A stretch of DNA of 64,000 bases from NCBI RefSeq assembly GCF_000002235.5, contig NW_022145543.1, forward strand, positions 806,001-870,000, read 5' to 3'. Positions 63,054 to 64,000 of this stretch are shown piece by piece; within the stretch, counting starts at the first letter, position 1, and each line of letters begins with the position of its first letter. The notes under the pieces were generated by a model that did no database searches, was not told the DNA's origin, and saw only the letters and a list, made by a program, of their open reading frames with translations. This DNA comes from Strongylocentrotus purpuratus. Taxonomy: Eukaryota; Echinodermata; Echinoidea; Camarodonta; Strongylocentrotidae. The position numbers and the translations under genes are program-made.

Positions 63054-64000
63054 TTACACAAATTCTTTTTTTTTTCTTGATCCATTTTTCATCGTCGGAA
63101 GTAGTGATGTATTCAATTGTAAAGGAATGGGAGGATCTTTATCGTTATTATTATTATTTCTGATCTTAGTTTTAATTTTGTAGTGGAAAAACAAACTCAA
63201 GATTAGAACTATGACTTCAATAGGCCAGAAAATTGAGTGAATGTTCACACATTTTGTGGAGATGCAATGTTTCGTATTAATCGGAATGGAGGACATCATG
63301 GTGGAATAATAATCACTTTGATTGTTTTCTGTGAGAGTTGGAAAATGAGCCATTGTTGTAATTTCTAAAGGAGGACAAGGATCATTGATATCATCATCAG
63401 CTTTATACAGGCCAGTATCATTACATTCACATCTTAGTTTGTATTCATCTAAAGTAGAAGAGCAGCAAAATACTGGCTGTGATTTTCTGATCAGAATGGT
63501 CTGTGTTAATAAAGTGACAGTTTCAATGGGGTCAGTTAGGGAAGGCATCCATACACCACCCTGATAGCATTCAATCTTTCCTGATAGACTACCAACATTA
63601 GCTGTACAGTCTATTGAGACCCAGTCTCCACCCTTTCCTTCACTCTCAACACATGATGCCTTACCAGGAGGATAGTCTATTTGCAGCCCAACTCTGGTTG
63701 TGTGATCAACAATTGACTGCCCATTCTTGTAAACCAATGAGATGTATTTCCCTGCATCAATTCTCATTAGATTAATTATTGTAAGATCCAGAGAGCAGTT
63801 TCCATTTTTGTTTCTATTCTGCACTTGGAATCTATGGAGCTGACCTCCAGGCAATGACAGCGATGACCCGTCTGTCGAGCGATAAAATGGGTCTCCGTTC
63901 GAATGCTGTAATGTGACTTCTGTACTATCACATGGGTATGGGAAAATCAAGTTAGCGTCTTGCCCTTGTATTTCAGATAATTGTGTGGATTTACATCCAT
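63054..64000 (-). CDS. Ig-like type I membrane protein, copy 5 (5' end beyond the window)
   Basis: The frame runs open from the stop at 63054 to the window edge, where it reads GCKSTQLSEIQGQDANLIFP, so the signal peptide lies outside. V-like domain PYPCDSTEV, NCSLDLTIINL and DAGKYISL (no F-strand Cys), second Cys-rich domain, stalk, membrane span (VNIHSIFWPIEVIVLILSLF) and tail with DPPIPLQ and an Asn run. The loop after QHS reads NGDP. It is the partner of copy 3 across the 18.45-kb duplication but keeps the full tail. Function unknown. Confidence 0.85.
   Translation of the reverse strand, partial: GCKSTQLSEIQGQDANLIFPYPCDSTEVTLQHSNGDPFYRSTDGSSLSLPGGQLHRFQVQNRNKNGNCSLDLTIINLMRIDAGKYISLVYKNGQSIVDHTTRVGLQIDYPPGKASCVESEGKGGDWVSIDCTANVGSLSGKIECYQGGVWMPSLTDPIETVTLLTQTILIRKSQPVFCCSSTLDEYKLRCECNDTGLYKADDDINDPCPPLEITTMAHFPTLTENNQSDYYSTMMSSIPINTKHCISTKCVNIHSIFWPIEVIVLILSLFFHYKIKTKIRNNNNNDKDPPIPLQLNTSLLPTMKNGSRKKKEFV

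Overview
The window looks like animal nuclear DNA: AT-rich, with long introns, a GC-AG intron, tRNA-derived SINEs, and many small inverted-repeat transposons. I infer a marine deuterostome, most likely an echinoderm and probably a sea urchin. This rests on repeat families I recall from that group and on an animal-type tepsin gene. No species is claimed.

Layout. (1) 1-2092 is upstream flank. (2) 2093-35880 (+) is a complete 13-exon gene for tepsin, the ENTH/VHS-like accessory protein of the AP-4 adaptor (776 codons by my exon model). Exons 1-10 lie at 2.1-15.1 kb and exons 11-13 at 33.3-35.9 kb, so intron 10 is about 18.2 kb. (3) Intron 10 carries two nested antisense genes (19878-20900 and 28231-29262, minus) for two-domain Ig-like type I membrane proteins. 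(4) 33.57-52.01 kb is one unit of an ~18.45-kb tandem duplication: tepsin exons 12-13 and 3' flank, a 117-bp repeat array, a third Ig gene (43553-44485, minus), its upstream region, and a fourth Ig unit reduced to its 5' end (about 49996-50077). (5) 52.02 kb to the end is the second unit: a partial tepsin copy with open exons 12'-13', a further array, and an Ig gene running off the right edge (63054->64000, minus).

Each Ig gene appears to share one plan (minus strand): noncoding first exon, intron with a tRNA-derived SINE, single coding exon, poly(A) signal, then a 116-117-bp tandem array just past the poly(A) signal. Two units keep a TATA-like/inverted-CCAAT promoter. The Ig family is the best candidate for something undescribed: its V-like domain keeps the B-strand Cys, lacks the F-strand Cys in all copies, and varies most in a CDR1-like loop.

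The rest is transposon and simple-repeat biology: a TIR transposon with TSD around a 41-bp minisatellite, hAT-type MITEs with 8-bp TSDs, two elements with central ~157-bp repeats rich in nuclear-receptor-type DR1 motifs, MITEs made of TTACGA/TCGTAA words (one holding a piece of tepsin exon 11), fold-back elements, a non-LTR RT fragment and a deleted hAT element. I recognise no viral or LTR-element fossils, CRISPR arrays, rRNA or functional tRNA genes. Sequence identities, copy counts and alignments are by eye.
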